Source: Wolbachia endosymbiont of Ctenocephalides felis wCfeJ
Lineage (GTDB): Bacteria > Pseudomonadota > Alphaproteobacteria > Rickettsiales > Anaplasmataceae
Direction of reading: 5' to 3'
NCBI RefSeq assembly: GCF_012277315.1
Contig: NZ_CP051157.1
Location: forward strand, 1-64,000
Length of the DNA: 64,000 nt
Of the stretch, positions 46,685-55,642 are shown piece by piece. The notes beneath the pieces were generated by a model that was not told where the DNA came from, did not search any database, and worked only from the letters and a program-made list of their open reading frames with translations. The translations under genes were made by a program, and so were the position numbers. How positions within the stretch are numbered: position 1 is the stretch's first letter; every line of letters begins with the position of its first letter.

Positions 46685-47091
46685 GTTTCATTTCTACCTC
46701 TTCCTTTTTTTTACTTAGGCTTGTACGGGTTAGTGTAACCTGTTTCAAGCCTTCCAGTTTAAAGTCTCTACCTTTGCTTTTTTAAGTTGGGTATCCATTC
46801 AGAGACATATTGAAGCAAAAGTGGTGTCAAACACACAACTGTATAAACATTGCAATTAGCAGGTAATTTGCGTAACAGACGGGTTCCATCCCTGTAGCTC
46901 CAATGGTGTCATCCCAGTGCTCCGACACTGGGATGGCTTTGTTGTAAATTCACTTTTACTTCATGGTTTATGTTACCTTGTCCACCCTATTTTGTCACCC
47001 TGCTGAATGGATACTGAGTTGGTAGTGGTTACTTAAGTTCTCTAAATGTTTCAACCTAGGCTAACGTTTCTGCCAACAGATTACGTGACTT
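46685..47091. other. 407-base spacer with hairpin and MITE-like element
   Basis: A hairpin at 46717-46752 (AGGCTTG/CAAGCCT, inner GGTTA/TAACC) lies just after the preceding gene. Then 46791-47014 is bounded by a 12-bp perfect inverted repeat and contains a palindromic element (46908-46934). No ORF. Confidence 0.65.
46791..47014. mobile_element. MITE-like 224-bp segment
   Basis: Ends are GTATCCATTCAG (46791-46802) and its exact complement CTGAATGGATAC (47003-47014). No coding capacity. No target duplication is evident. It may be a decayed insertion sequence reduced to its ends plus an inserted palindromic element. Confidence 0.4.
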
Positions 47092-48279
47092 TTACAGTGC
47101 TTCACTAACCCAGTTATTCTTCTCTTGATCTAACCTATCATCTAATATTGCCTGCCTTATTGATTCCATCAGCTTATTCATGAAGAAAACATTATGAACG
47201 GTGATGAGGGTGTAAGCTAGCAGTTCTTTAGCTTTCAATAAATGGTGTATATAAGCTCTCGAATGTTTTCTGCAGGTAAAACATAAACAGTCACTTTCAA
47301 TTGGATCACTGTCCAGCTCAAATTGTTGATTTCGCAAATTAATGTGTTCCTTACATTTTGCAGAGTCTCTATTTTGCACTTTAACAAGTGCGCCACCATG
47401 TCTTGCTAGGCGAGTTGGATGCACGCAATCAAACGTATCAACCCCAAGCTCTACTGCATGAAAGATATCCACAATTCCACCAATGCCAAGCAAATGAGTA
47501 GGCCTATCTTTTTTTAAGTGCTCCACAGTAAAAGAAACTACATCATACATTTGCTCCTTACTCTGACCAAGTGATCCACCTATTGCTTGACCGAAAAATG
47601 GTAAATCGTTGATAAAATCACAACTTTCTCCACGCAAATCTTGATATACTCCGCCTTGGCTAATTCCATACAGCGCTTGCTTGCCATCGTTACTTTTTTC
47701 AAACTCATTTAAAGAACGTTCAGCCCATCTATGGCTCATGAGCATTGATCTTTGTGTGTATTCTTTGCTGACATGAAATGGTGTGCATTCATCTAAAACT
47801 AGGATTAAATCTGCCCCTAATTTTTGTTGAATTTGTATAGATCTTTCAGGAGTTAAACAATAAGTTTTACCATTGATATAAGAACGAAAGGTTGCTCCAT
47901 CCTCATTAATTTTGATCAGAGTTTTTTGTTTCTTTCTTATTCCCTTTATTTCTTCTGAAACTGATCCGTGCCCCAAGCTAAATATCTGGTATCCACCAGA
48001 ATCAGTTAGCATTGGTCCATTCCAGCCCATCATCTTGTGCAAACCGCCAAGTTTTGCTACAGTATCCTCTCCCGGTTGGAGCATTAGGTGATAGGTGTTG
48101 GAAAGTATTATCTGAGTACCAACTTCACTAATTCTCTCAATATCCGCAGCTTTAATTGCAGCTTTTGTTGCACAGAATATAAATGCTGGTGTGTCTATGT
48201 CTCCATGTGGAGTTTTAATTGTGCCAACTCTTGCAGAACCCGATTGCTTGGCTATCCTAAATGAGAACTCTTCTTTCAT
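47092..48279 (-). CDS. tgt: queuine tRNA-ribosyltransferase
   Basis: A 395-residue enzyme that swaps guanine 34 for a queuine precursor in tRNAs with GUN anticodons. Signatures: PMLTDSGGYQIFSLG (about 89-103; Asp general acid), VDTFDCVHPTRLARHG (about 275-290; nucleophile Asp in DCV) and zinc ligands C-x-C-x2-C-x25-H in SDCLCFTCRKHSRAYIHHL. It directly abuts nuoE, whose stop precedes the ATG. Confidence 0.96.
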   Translation of the reverse strand: MKEEFSFRIAKQSGSARVGTIKTPHGDIDTPAFIFCATKAAIKAADIERISEVGTQIILSNTYHLMLQPGEDTVAKLGGLHKMMGWNGPMLTDSGGYQIFSLGHGSVSEEIKGIRKKQKTLIKINEDGATFRSYINGKTYCLTPERSIQIQQKLGADLILVLDECTPFHVSKEYTQRSMLMSHRWAERSLNEFEKSNDGKQALYGISQGGVYQDLRGESCDFINDLPFFGQAIGGSLGQSKEQMYDVVSFTVEHLKKDRPTHLLGIGGIVDIFHAVELGVDTFDCVHPTRLARHGGALVKVQNRDSAKCKEHINLRNQQFELDSDPIESDCLCFTCRKHSRAYIHHLLKAKELLAYTLITVHNVFFMNKLMESIRQAILDDRLDQEKNNWVSEAL

Positions 48280-48780
48280 CTATTTGCTTGAGAGTTCTGT
48301 TATGATGTCTTCTACTTTTTCAGGGGTCAGATTTTCGTAGAAGTCATTATTGATTTGCACAACGGGAGCGTTAACGCATGCACCAAGACATTCAACTTCT
48401 TTTAAAGTAAACAGATTATCCTTGGTGGTTTCACCGATATTAATTCCAAGTTTCTTTTTAAAAGCGTTCAGAACCTCCGCGCTACTACATAACCAGCAAG
48501 GGGTTGTCCTACAAACTTGTATCAGATATTTACCTACCGGCTTTAAATTGTACATGGTGTAAAAATTTGCCACTTCATATACGCGAATATGTGGAATACG
48601 CAACATATCAGCAACGTAGCGCATGGCAGACTCAGGAACCCACCCACATTGCTCTTGAACGAGATATAGTAAAGGCATAACAGCACTACCCTCTCTACCT
48701 TTTGGGTACATCTCTATAAACTTTTTTGCTTTCTTAAGGTTTTCTGATGTAAAACCAAACTGCTCTTCTTTTTCTTTCAT
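48280..48780 (-). CDS. nuoE: NADH-quinone oxidoreductase subunit E
   Basis: A 166-residue 24-kDa subunit of complex I carrying the [2Fe-2S] cluster N1a. Cluster ligands: CRTTPCWLC (about residues 90-98; C-x4-C pattern) and CLGACVNAP (about 130-138). [20 protein letters not shown] and [14 protein letters not shown] are family marks. It is separate from other nuo genes, which fits their dispersal in Wolbachia, and leads into tgt on the same strand. Confidence 0.95.
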   Translation of the reverse strand: MKEKEEQFGFTSENLKKAKKFIEMYPKGREGSAVMPLLYLVQEQCGWVPESAMRYVADMLRIPHIRVYEVANFYTMYNLKPVGKYLIQVCRTTPCWLCSSAEVLNAFKKKLGINIGETTKDNLFTLKEVECLGACVNAPVVQINNDFYENLTPEKVEDIITELSSK

Positions 48781-48872
48781 CTGTAAGGTTCATGTGAATC
48801 TTAACAGATTATACTTGAAGAGCTAACAATTGCAATTAGACTTCTCACGCAACCTGGAAAAAAGCAAATATT

Positions 48873-49073
48873 TTAAATATTGGTATCTTTTGCAGGGCTG
48901 CATTCTCTTAGATTGCTTTGGCCATAGATAGTTAAGAATTTTACTAAATAAAAAAGGCAAAAGAAACCCTGAATGCTGTTGAAAAGACCTATATAACCTA
49001 GTATTGCTGATATGCTTATTATAGAATAATAAGTAATTGCCGTCAAGAGGTACAGCCAACTTAGATTATACAA
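48873..49073 (-). CDS. possible small membrane protein (DUF1328-like)
   Basis: A 66-residue frame with two hydrophobic stretches; TYYSIISISAILGYIGLFNS followed by FCLFYLVKFL resembles the small DUF1328/YtjA proteins (LGFxGIAG..KILFFIFLV pattern). There is no ribosome site and the similarity is by pattern alone, so it may be chance. It fills part of an otherwise gene-free 443-base spacer (48781-49223); the rest holds only AT-rich sequence, including the promoter region of the next gene. Confidence 0.3.
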   Translation of the reverse strand: MYNLSWLYLLTAITYYSIISISAILGYIGLFNSIQGFFCLFYLVKFLTIYGQSNLRECSPAKDTNI

Positions 49074-49223
49074 CTGCTTGTCAAAGTTATAATTGGTTTC
49101 GCTTTCTTCTACCTAAAAGCACTGGGAAAAGCATTTATTTCTTAATTTTTAGTTAAGATTTTTATTGACTTTGATATGTTAGAATAGTTATAATAGCATT
49201 TTATTAAAATTTTAAATAAAATT

Positions 49224-51767
49224 ATGTTTATATTAAGCAAACTATTCGAGACTAACTCAACCACACTTAAAGTTCAAGAAGCAATAGGTTTTAACCCAAG
49301 AAACGTAGGATTAGTTGAGGGAAATGGAGTTGCCTATGGACTTAGCTATCAAGATAATGGTAATGGGAGCAGTAAAGTAAAATTACTTGTCAGTCCGTTA
49401 TACCAATCAAAAACATACGAGTATGATACATGTGTCAACGTAGCAAATGAATTTAAAGACCAACTATCTATTATATTAATAGAAGATTTGGCTGAAGTAG
49501 ATGAAGTCGGAGTAATCTTTCCCGAAGAAGATAATAAAGAAGGAAAAAAGTATATTAAAGGCCTGATGTTTAGCACTTATAAAATCAAGCATTCAGGTAA
49601 AATGCCCTTAGTTGAGCTTTCAGATAAAACTAAATTACAAAAAAATGCCAATGATTGCAATCCTGCAAATAAAGATAACAGTTACTTTCAACCAAAAGCA
49701 GTGAAAGTTGATAATAATGACATAATTGTAATTGCTCATAATTTAAAGGACCAAATTTTGGTTTCTTGGTACTTAGAGTCAAAAGGAGATGGAAAGTTTA
49801 AGGCTTTACGTGGAAAAAATAGTATCATAGAAAGAAAATTATTCAAATTTGATGATCCAGGGCAATTAGTGCTAACTGAAGAGACAATGCTTTATGCGAG
49901 AATGAGCGGAATTACCAAGATAAGAAAAACACAAATTTTTAAATTTGATGTAGCTAAAGTGGTTCAGAGTTTGAAAGACAAAAAGGAAACCAACGAATGT
50001 CTGCTTAGTAAAAAAGGGGGTCAGATAGATAATAAAGCACTATCTCTTTCTAGTAAACATGAGATAAGCTTTTTGCAGCATGTAAAGCAAACAAAGGGCA
50101 ATGATCTAGTTGCTTTTCTTGCAAAAGGCCAATCTTCTAACACGCAAGAATTACATTTAGCAAGTTTTACTAAGAATGGATCAAAATCAGACTTTGTTAT
50201 TCACGAATTTAAAGATCCTGTAGATCAATTGTATGTTAAAGACGGTGATCAAGGTTGCTTTATTACAACTGCAATAAGAGGAGAAAACATCATAACTTTT
50301 AACCATAAGAACTCTGAAAAACCTCGTAAGGTAACAATGATACCGGCAAACAGTATTAAAGCTCTCGGTGATTTTGTTAATATCATTAACGGTCGATTGA
50401 CACCTAGTCTTATTTCTAGCAGTACCATGGTTCCCATAACTACCACAGAGAAAGTTGAGACTTCTACAAAAACGTCAACCACCGCAATTACTAGTATAAC
50501 AAAAACTGATACCTTGGAGACTACTCATCCTTCAAAAGCGGAGTTAACAACTCAAACAAGTACAGTATCTACAACAGCAATTGCTGCTTCAAAAGCGACC
50601 ATGGTCACTACAGAAGATAAAACAAGTACTGCAAAACCTGCAACAGCAAAGCCAACAACAGTTGTCGTTACAACTGCTACTCCAAAAGCAACCAAGGTTA
50701 CTTCAAGTACTAAAACACGCACTGTAGACCCTACAACGGTGAGACCAACAACATCTAAAACAACCGTTACTTCAAGAGCAACTGTGGTTGCCACGAAGTC
50801 AACTAAAGTTCCAACGGTAACTTTAGACTCTACCGCAAATACTGAAAAGCTTACAACGCTTACCATTTTATCAACCCCTGCAGTAAGTAGTACTACTCAA
50901 CCTTCAACAGAGCCGACAACTCAAGCAAGTACAGTGTCTACAACGGTGAAACCAACAACATCTGAAACAACTGTGACTTCAAAAGCTACCACAGTTACTA
51001 CGGATGCTGATGAAATAAGTACTGCAAAATCTACAACAGCAAAGCCAACAACAGCAGCTACCACATCACAAACCACCACAGTTACTACAGGCGTTGATAA
51101 AACAAGTGCTAAACCTACATCAATTACTGTGCCGCTAACTTCTACAGCAAGCAGCACTGCAATGAGCAAACCTTCGACGGAGTCAACAACTCAAGCAAGT
51201 ACTGCAAAATCTACAACAGTAGCCGAAACAACCGCTACCTCACAAGCAACTACGGTCAACGCAGCGCTCACTAACGTACCAACAGCAAACCTGGAAAAGA
51301 CTACACAAACAGTATTTACTATACCAAGTATTAAAATCAAAGGGTCAACAACTTCTGTGTTTACCACGACTTTACTTCCTCAAATCACCTCTTCTCCGCA
51401 ACCCGGTCAACTTACTATAGCTAGTGCACCTAACGAAGCAGGGATAATAACAGGATCTTTACTAGGAGTAGTAGGTGTTTTTGGAATTATAGGATTTATA
51501 GCATATAAATGTGTTAGGAAGTACCACCATGACAATGCTACTCCTGTGTTAGAACTATCTGATTTAGAGTCACATTCGAATAGCAGTGGAGAACTTTTTG
51601 TCAGTAATAGCAGAACAAGTAGTCCTGAAATAGTGTTAGACAGTGTATCAATAGAAAGTGGTAGCAGATTGAGCAGCCCATCACCTGGAGGTAGTAAGAG
51701 TTCAGAATCTAAAAGTGAAAGTGGCTTATCTTGGGATAGCAATGACGTGCCAGAATATCACCTTTAG
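49224..51767 (+). CDS. large Thr-rich mucin-like membrane protein
   Basis: An 847-residue protein. Residues 1-390: a folded, beta-rich domain of unknown family, perhaps propeller-like (repeated KxxLVSPLYQ, NNDIIVIAHNLKDQILVSWY, LVAFLAKGQSS strands). Residues 400-735: a stalk of Thr/Ser/Ala/Lys/Pro repeats (TTSETTVTSKATTVTT and similar). One membrane helix follows (about 742-764, IITGSLLGVVGVFGIIGFIAY) with a basic stop-transfer KCVRKYHH and an acidic, Ser-rich 80-residue tail. No N-terminal signal peptide is visible. The layout resembles eukaryotic type I mucins; a role at the host interface is inference. Confidence 0.78.
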   Translation: MFILSKLFETNSTTLKVQEAIGFNPRNVGLVEGNGVAYGLSYQDNGNGSSKVKLLVSPLYQSKTYEYDTCVNVANEFKDQLSIILIEDLAEVDEVGVIFPEEDNKEGKKYIKGLMFSTYKIKHSGKMPLVELSDKTKLQKNANDCNPANKDNSYFQPKAVKVDNNDIIVIAHNLKDQILVSWYLESKGDGKFKALRGKNSIIERKLFKFDDPGQLVLTEETMLYARMSGITKIRKTQIFKFDVAKVVQSLKDKKETNECLLSKKGGQIDNKALSLSSKHEISFLQHVKQTKGNDLVAFLAKGQSSNTQELHLASFTKNGSKSDFVIHEFKDPVDQLYVKDGDQGCFITTAIRGENIITFNHKNSEKPRKVTMIPANSIKALGDFVNIINGRLTPSLISSSTMVPITTTEKVETSTKTSTTAITSITKTDTLETTHPSKAELTTQTSTVSTTAIAASKATMVTTEDKTSTAKPATAKPTTVVVTTATPKATKVTSSTKTRTVDPTTVRPTTSKTTVTSRATVVATKSTKVPTVTLDSTANTEKLTTLTILSTPAVSSTTQPSTEPTTQASTVSTTVKPTTSETTVTSKATTVTTDADEISTAKSTTAKPTTAATTSQTTTVTTGVDKTSAKPTSITVPLTSTASSTAMSKPSTESTTQASTAKSTTVAETTATSQATTVNAALTNVPTANLEKTTQTVFTIPSIKIKGSTTSVFTTTLLPQITSSPQPGQLTIASAPNEAGIITGSLLGVVGVFGIIGFIAYKCVRKYHHDNATPVLELSDLESHSNSSGELFVSNSRTSSPEIVLDSVSIESGSRLSSPSPGGSKSSESKSESGLSWDSNDVPEYHL

Positions 51768-51849
51768 TTGTAGTTTAACGTTTGATATGTAGATCATTGA
51801 CTAACAAGGAAATTATTTTACTTTTATGATTTTCATGTTAAAGTATGGT

Positions 51850-52200
51850 CACTGGGTGAAATAAGTAGCTGCTGTTGTGTGATAAACACAACAGAGGAAA
51901 GTCCGGGCTCCAAGGGAAAATAGTGACGGGTAACGCCCGCCGGGGGTAACTCCAGTTATAGGGCTACAGAAAATTACCGCCTAAAGTATTTTTAGGTAAG
52001 GGTGAAAAGGTGTGGTAAGAGCACACCATAACAATGGCAACATTGGTAGTTGAGTAACCAACACTAGGAGCAAGATTAAATAAGAGTAGACCTTATGTTT
52101 TTCCTCATATCTACTCGGGTAAATCGCATGCAGTAAATGGTAACATTTACTCCAGATAAATAGCTACATAAACAGAACTCGGCTTATATTTCACCTGGGC
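51850..52200 (+). ncRNA. rnpB: RNase P RNA
   Basis: Contains the near-universal GAGGAAAGTCCGGGCTCC core (about 51894-51911), the GGGTAACGCCCGCCGGGGG region and AGAGTAGACC-type P-loops, with P1 formed by GGGTGAAAT near the 5' end and ATTTCACC near 52188-52196. Ends are placed by the P1 stem and may be off by several bases. The RNA matures tRNA 5' ends, including the two tRNAs of this window. It ends 45 nt before the convergent ctrA stop. Confidence 0.93.
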
Positions 52201-52245
52201 ATTTACACAAATATAGAGTACGTTGCATGTAAATGCATAAGCATC

Positions 52246-53016
52246 TTAAGCGTTGTCCTTTACTTGTTCTGCTTGATAATCACCGCTATTTTCGCCTATG
52301 TTAACGTTAGAATATTCTTCGTCATCAAGATATTCTTTCAGAACATACCCTCTACCCCAAACAGTTTCTATGTGGCTTTTTCCATCGTTTGCACTTTCAA
52401 GTTTCTTACGTAACTTGCACATAAAGACGTCAACTATCTTGTTATCTGAAGGCTCATCCAGGCCATTATAGAGATGATTTAAAAACATTTCTTTTGTTAG
52501 TACAGTTCCTTTACGTAACGCTAGTAACTCTATCATAGAATACTCTTTGTTAGTCAAGTGAACTGTTTTACCTTTTACCTCAACAACCCTATGATCAAAA
52601 TTGATATTTATGTTACCGATCTTTATCACTGATTCAGGATGGCCCTTAGTACGACGAACTATTGCCTTTATTCGAGCGAGTAGCTCACTTTTATGGAATG
52701 GTTTAGTCAAGTAATCATCAGCACCGTACCCTAGTCCTTTAGCTTTCTGATTAACAGCAGATATACATGAAAGTATCAAAACAGGAACCTTAATTTTTGC
52801 ACTTCTTAGCCTTAATAATATGTCATACCCATCAATATCACCGGGTAAGTGTATATCTAGAATAACTAGGTCATAGTGATCCCCATTTGAGGAAACCATA
52901 TTATTGTTATAGTCTTGCGCAGAAGTTACAACATCACAAAAGTGCCCATCAGAAGTTAAAGCGTTAACTACAGTTTTCGCACTTACTTGATCATCTTCAA
53001 TTAATAATATACGCAT
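52246..53016 (-). CDS. ctrA: cell cycle response regulator CtrA
   Basis: A 256-residue OmpR-type regulator. Receiver domain (1-120): acidic pocket ED-D (7-9), phosphoacceptor Asp in LVILDIHLPGD (about residue 54), the Thr/Ser site at VLILSC and Lys in LTKPFHKSE. DNA-binding winged helix (about 127-230): HLTNKEYSMIELLALRKGTVLTKE and VDVFMCKLRKKLE, close to alphaproteobacterial CtrA. The acidic tail after VLKEYL is longer than in Caulobacter. A TTAA-N7-TTAA box lies upstream, consistent with autoregulation. Confidence 0.95.
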   Translation of the reverse strand: MRILLIEDDQVSAKTVVNALTSDGHFCDVVTSAQDYNNNMVSSNGDHYDLVILDIHLPGDIDGYDILLRLRSAKIKVPVLILSCISAVNQKAKGLGYGADDYLTKPFHKSELLARIKAIVRRTKGHPESVIKIGNININFDHRVVEVKGKTVHLTNKEYSMIELLALRKGTVLTKEMFLNHLYNGLDEPSDNKIVDVFMCKLRKKLESANDGKSHIETVWGRGYVLKEYLDDEEYSNVNIGENSGDYQAEQVKDNA

Positions 53017-53337
53017 ATTTTACACCCCGTAAGTAATTTATAATTTTAGTAATATATATAACTAAGGAAAGTAACAAATCAAACTTTTATTAACAAATGG
53101 TCAAAACTACTATAATAGACACACCGTTCCAAAATTATATAAATAGATCTAAAACATAATAGATATACTGTATATCATAAGAATAACATTATTTTTAGTA
53201 AATATTGAATTAACGTCATTATCATTGCAGACGTACTTAAGTTAATAAATATTTAACCGTTTTATATATACGTGTCGTATTTTTAATTTACTTACCCTAC
53301 CATTCTAAAGTAAAATAATAATTTTCAGGAACATTGT
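53017..53337. other. 321-base divergent intergenic region, ctrA/gpsA
   Basis: AT-rich, without ORF. It should carry the promoters of both genes; the one motif I can name is the CtrA-type box at 53242-53256. Confidence 0.6.
53242..53256. promoter_or_regulatory. CtrA box TTAA-N7-TTAA
   Basis: TTAATAAATATTTAA, followed by CC as in the TTAACC half-site of Caulobacter. It is 82 nt upstream of gpsA and 226 nt upstream of ctrA. In AT-rich DNA several such boxes are expected per 64 kb by chance, but not in any given 320-bp region. Confidence 0.45.
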
Positions 53338-54315
53338 GTGACAATATCAATTTTAGGTGCTGGTGCATGGGGTACAGCAATTGCAATTTCACTGAGTGAT
53401 AGACACAATGTAGCTCTGTGGACCCACAATATAACTACGTTTGAATCAATTAATAGAACAAGAGAGAGCAATAAGTTACCAGGCTGCCGAATTTCTAACG
53501 ATGTGTCAGTAAAGTTGGATATTGAAGACACAGTTAACACTTCAATGATAATTCTTGCTGTTCCTGCCCAGTCTCTTAGGCAGGTATGTCAGCAATTACG
53601 TGGTTGCGGTTTAAAAAAAGATGTAACAATAATCTTAGCCTGTAAGGGAATAGAAAGATCTACATTAAAACTACCCAGTGAAATAGTAAATGAAGTTTTA
53701 CCTGAGAACCCTGTGGCTATTTTTTCAGGTCCTAGTTTTGCCGTGGAAGTTGCAAAAAAATTACCCTATTCAATGGTCCTTGCATGTCAAAATGACACAC
53801 TAGGTTCAAAACTAGTGTCAAAGCTACAGCAAGAAAATATTAAGTTGTACTTTAGCAACGACGTTATAGGGGTACAAATTTGCGCAGCATTAAAGAACGT
53901 TTTTGCTATAGCATGTGGAATTATTTTGGGTAAAAAACTTGGATGCAATGCTCATGCAGCACTGATAACAAAGAGTATGAATGAAATAAAAGCTTTGTAT
54001 CTAGCAAAAATCGACAGCAGTAATATAGATACATTACTTGGACCAGCATGTTTGGGCGATCTAATCGTGACATGCACATCCTTGAATTCAAGAAATCTGT
54101 CCTTTGGGTTTAAAATAGGCAGTAGTAACGATAACTCTGACGTTCAACAGATTCTGTCAGAAGGTAATTCAGTAACTGAAGGTTTTAGTACCGCCCAATC
54201 TGCATTTAATTTAGCAGAGAAGCTAAAGATAAAAATGCCTATATGTGAGGCGGTCTATAGATTATTGTATGAAAGTGCATCTATAGAGGATACTATTTCT
54301 GTCCTTGTAAGTTAA
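53338..54315 (+). CDS. gpsA: glycerol-3-phosphate dehydrogenase [NAD(P)+]
   Basis: A 325-residue enzyme that makes glycerol-3-phosphate for phospholipids. N-terminal Rossmann motif ILGAGAWGTAIA (about 4-15), FSGPSFAVEV (about 136-145), catalytic Lys in CAALKNVFAIACG (about 183-195) and LGPACLGDLIVTCTS (about 234-248). The start is a GTG; the frame has no ATG before the Rossmann loop. It leads a phospholipid-linked operon with pgpA. Confidence 0.95.
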   Translation: MTISILGAGAWGTAIAISLSDRHNVALWTHNITTFESINRTRESNKLPGCRISNDVSVKLDIEDTVNTSMIILAVPAQSLRQVCQQLRGCGLKKDVTIILACKGIERSTLKLPSEIVNEVLPENPVAIFSGPSFAVEVAKKLPYSMVLACQNDTLGSKLVSKLQQENIKLYFSNDVIGVQICAALKNVFAIACGIILGKKLGCNAHAALITKSMNEIKALYLAKIDSSNIDTLLGPACLGDLIVTCTSLNSRNLSFGFKIGSSNDNSDVQQILSEGNSVTEGFSTAQSAFNLAEKLKIKMPICEAVYRLLYESASIEDTISVLVS

Positions 54316-54334
54316 CCTGTTGCTTTGGTACATT

Positions 54335-54817
54335 ATGAAATTTTTCCATAAACTAATATCAACGTGGTGGCTGTCTGGCACAGCAAGGAAAATGCCAGGT
54401 ACTGTGGGCAGCTTAGCTTCTTATCCAATTGTTCCTATAGTACTAAATAACAGAATTTTAGGTGCAGTAATTATTCTTTTCTTGTTCCTAGTGGGATTGT
54501 GGTCCATAGGCAACTACATAAAACATTACCGGACTTCGCACGATCCAAAAGAAGTAGTGATTGATGAAGTAGTTGGCCAATTACTGACAATATTTTTAGT
54601 TTCGGTGCTGCTAAACCTAGAAATGAATAGCTCTTTATTAATGTTATGCTTTTTTTCTTTTAGGTTTTTTGATATAATAAAAACATGGCCTATAAATTTG
54701 ATCGACAGAAATATTAAAGGTCCTCTAGGTGTTATGCTAGATGATATTATAGCTGCAATTTTAGCCTACGTTCTTATAGGGGCCTTTTATTGTTCGTTGT
54801 CTTTGTATGCAGGATAA
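54335..54817 (+). CDS. pgpA: phosphatidylglycerophosphatase A
   Basis: A 160-residue membrane phosphatase for phosphatidylglycerol synthesis. Motifs: MPGTVGSLASYP (about 19-30) and VVIDEVVGQLL (about 77-87), with four hydrophobic helices and the FRFFDIIKTWP segment. I take the ATG at 54335; the frame also opens at a TTG 15 nt upstream. It is 19 nt after gpsA and its end overlaps the next gene by 11 nt, so the three genes form an operon whose first two both serve glycerophospholipid synthesis. Confidence 0.92.
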   Translation: MKFFHKLISTWWLSGTARKMPGTVGSLASYPIVPIVLNNRILGAVIILFLFLVGLWSIGNYIKHYRTSHDPKEVVIDEVVGQLLTIFLVSVLLNLEMNSSLLMLCFFSFRFFDIIKTWPINLIDRNIKGPLGVMLDDIIAAILAYVLIGAFYCSLSLYAG

Positions 54818-55586
54818 GGAAATCTGTTATTCAAGCTTGGTTACTCAAAATCTAAAGGATTACATACTGTACACAGCAAATTTATCTCTATGGGAAGTGC
54901 ACAATGAGTTTGATAATATTACGTTTACAATAAATGGAACCAGGGAGTCATTATTCAATTTTGTGTTCTGTGAAGATCAGTGTACCGAACCTTCCGTGCA
55001 GAAAACTCTAGATTACCTTAGAGCAAGGAACATAGAAGCAACATGGGTAATGGATTCGCATACGAAAACAAAGGGTATTTTAGAAAAGTGTGAGGTAAAA
55101 CACGTTAGTACACCAAAAAAAGTTTTGCTTAACATGAAAAATTACTTTTTACCTGCCGATGTTGTTCCGAACTTGAAGTTGAGTCCTGTAAATAGTAGCA
55201 ATCTTTTAAAACAATTAGACTTATGTACCTCTGGAATTTTTCATCATGACGTTGGAATTGTCAGTACATTTTTACGCGGATTATCAAATTATGATGATAA
55301 AAATTCGGGATTAAGATTTTTTCTCGTAACACTAAACAACGAAATTGTTGGAACATGTGGTTTCTATGTTCAAGATAACGTAGCCGGTTTCTACAGTGAT
55401 GGAGTTTTACCGATGCATAGAAATCGTGGAATAGGTACCCAAATGGTTTTAGAAAGAATCAAAATAATCCAACAGCTTGAATGTAGGTATGTAGTAGCGC
55501 ATTGTATGAAACCTTCTGTCAACCTTTACAAAAGATTGGGTTTTCAGATATTAGGTAATCTTTACTTATATACCTCTTCAGCGTAA
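54807..55586 (+). CDS. GNAT family N-acetyltransferase
   Basis: A 259-residue protein. The C-terminal 120 residues are a GNAT domain: strand FFLVTLNNEIVGTCGFYVQ (about 171-189), acetyl-CoA loop VLPMHRNRGIGTQMV (about 201-215; R/Q-x-x-G-x-G/A) and NLYKRLGFQILG (about 239-250). The first 130 residues lack clear similarity and may be a second, degenerate GNAT half. Substrate unknown. Translationally coupled to pgpA by an 11-base overlap. Confidence 0.85.
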   Translation: MQDKEICYSSLVTQNLKDYILYTANLSLWEVHNEFDNITFTINGTRESLFNFVFCEDQCTEPSVQKTLDYLRARNIEATWVMDSHTKTKGILEKCEVKHVSTPKKVLLNMKNYFLPADVVPNLKLSPVNSSNLLKQLDLCTSGIFHHDVGIVSTFLRGLSNYDDKNSGLRFFLVTLNNEIVGTCGFYVQDNVAGFYSDGVLPMHRNRGIGTQMVLERIKIIQQLECRYVVAHCMKPSVNLYKRLGFQILGNLYLYTSSA

Positions 55587-55642
55587 CTTATACATACCCC
55601 TGCTGAGCAGGTACAAGTTTTTACGTCTGTTTTAAAAGTATT

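Noticed and set aside
46717-46752. Hairpin after the 45980-46684 gene as a rho-independent terminator
   Set aside because: The stem is good but no T-run follows on the plus strand.
50552-51169. Long Val-rich ORFs on the minus strand inside the Thr-rich gene
   Set aside because: They mirror the ACN-rich Thr codons of the plus strand; composition is an artefact and there is no ribosome site.
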